DNA of 6,934 nucleotides from Alphaproteobacteria bacterium (lineage in GTDB: Bacteria; Pseudomonadota; Alphaproteobacteria; Micropepsales; Micropepsaceae): NCBI GenBank assembly GCA_026400305.1, contig JAPLPI010000193.1, positions 1-6,934 on the forward strand, in the 5' to 3' direction. The notes below the pieces were generated by a model. That model was not told the DNA's origin. It saw only the letters and a list, made by a program, of their open reading frames with translations, and made no database searches. Positions 6,093 to 6,934 of this stretch are shown piece after piece. The first letter of the stretch is position 1. Every line of letters starts with the position of its first letter. The translations under genes and the position numbers were made by a program.

Positions 6093-6934
6093 ATGTCCAA
6101 CACCGTTTCGAATGGCGCCCGCCGCCGCGCTTTCCTCAAGCTGATGGCTGCCACACCGCTGTTCGCCACCATGGCGACGCAAAGCTTCGCCAAGACGGTA
6201 TCCAACAAGGCGATGGGTAATGCCTATGAGAACCTGGGCATTCGCCCGCTGATCAATGCACGCGGCACCTATACGTATGTCGGCGGTTCGCTGGAGCTGC
6301 CCGAAGTGCGCCGCGCGGTGGAAGCAGCCTCACACCAGTTCGTTGATATGTTCGAATTGCAGCATGCGGCGGGCAAGCGGCTGGCGGAAATTTCCGGCGC
6401 CGAATTCGGCATGGTTACTTCGGGCGCGGCGGCAGCCATGTCCACCGCGGTGGCGGCGGTGATCGCCGGCACAGATCCCGACAAGATCTGGCAGCTGCCC
6501 GACACCACGGGCCTCAAGAACGAAGTGGTACTGCTGGGCGGGCGCAACGCTTTCGACAGCGCGCTGCGCCTAGCCGGCGGCAAGCTGGTGCTGGCGCCGA
6601 CCCAGGCCGATCTGGCCGGCGCCATCGGACCCAAGACATGCCTAGTCTACACCACCTTTCGCGATGAACGGGTGCAGGAAGCGCTTAAGGTCACGAAATC
6701 CGCGGGCGTGCCACTGCTGGTGGATGCGTCGTCCTCGGTGCCGCCTTTCGAGAACTTCACCAAATTCGCCAAGTGGGGCGTGGATCTCTACGCCATCAGC
6801 GGTGGCAAGGGCCTGGGCGGTCCGCAATGTTCGGGCCTTCTGCTGGGCCGCAAAGACCTAATCGAAGCCGGCATGGCCAACAGTGCGCCCTGGGAAGGGG
6901 CGGTGTGCCGCGCCATGAAGGTGGGCAAGGAAGA
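6093..6934 (+). CDS. Tat-exported PLP-dependent SelA/DgaE-like enzyme, N-terminal part (runs off right edge)
   Basis: The product is a fold-type I pyridoxal-phosphate enzyme of the SelA-like group, which includes selenocysteine synthase SelA and D-glucosaminate-6-phosphate ammonia-lyase DgaE. Residues 10-16 (RRRAFLK) fit the twin-arginine motif RRxFLK, followed by a modest hydrophobic stretch and a likely cleavage near SFA-K (33/34), so it is probably exported folded with its cofactor. After YENLGIRPLINARGTYTYVGGS come TSGAAAAMS (phosphate-binding region), LLVDASSS with Asp211 as the likely PLP-nitrogen partner, and SGGKGLGGPQCSGLLLGR, whose Lys239 is the likely Schiff-base lysine. The visible 280 residues fit a family of roughly 370-470. 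The start has GAGGGA 7 bases upstream (6080-6085). True SelA is cytoplasmic, so selenium chemistry is unlikely; a lyase, racemase or aldolase acting on an amino acid or amino-sugar acid is more plausible. Confidence 0.88.
   Translation, partial: MSNTVSNGARRRAFLKLMAATPLFATMATQSFAKTVSNKAMGNAYENLGIRPLINARGTYTYVGGSLELPEVRRAVEAASHQFVDMFELQHAAGKRLAEISGAEFGMVTSGAAAAMSTAVAAVIAGTDPDKIWQLPDTTGLKNEVVLLGGRNAFDSALRLAGGKLVLAPTQADLAGAIGPKTCLVYTTFRDERVQEALKVTKSAGVPLLVDASSSVPPFENFTKFAKWGVDLYAISGGKGLGGPQCSGLLLGRKDLIEAGMANSAPWEGAVCRAMKVGKE

Overview
The window reads as chromosomal DNA of a GC-rich Gram-negative bacterium, most likely an alphaproteobacterium. That placement is an inference from codon bias, the style of the TonB-dependent receptor and the many exported enzymes; no marker gene confirms it. 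No tRNA, rRNA, CRISPR array, insertion sequence or integrase was seen.

Layout: the left 4.1 kb is read on the minus strand. In transcription order it holds an exported N-acyl-D-amino-acid deacylase-like amidohydrolase (2459-4135), an unrecognised secreted 507-residue protein 13 bases downstream (922-2445), a 334-base AT-rich gap with two inverted repeats, and the N-terminal 195 residues of a TonB-dependent outer-membrane receptor that runs off the left edge (1-587). A 360-base divergent region (4136-4495) carries an inverted repeat just upstream of the deacylase and a doubtful small reading frame. The right part is read on the plus strand: an exported protein with two CX11C repeats (4496-5257), a creatininase-family gene broken by an internal deletion and frame change (5301-5974), a clear rho-independent terminator (6001-6026), and the first 280 residues of a Tat-exported, PLP-dependent SelA/DgaE-like enzyme (6093 to the right edge).

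Every product with a readable N-terminus has an export signal, so this looks like a cell-envelope locus. A plausible reading is uptake of a small N-acylated or amino-sugar compound by the receptor, periplasmic removal of the acyl group by the amidohydrolase, and further conversion by the Tat-exported PLP enzyme. The creatininase-family member has apparently been lost. The pathway and substrate are inferred from family membership and proximity only.

The most interesting items are the Tat-exported PLP enzyme beside an exported deacylase, the broken creatininase gene, the uncharacterised secreted protein translated from the deacylase operon, and three inverted repeats in regulatory positions.
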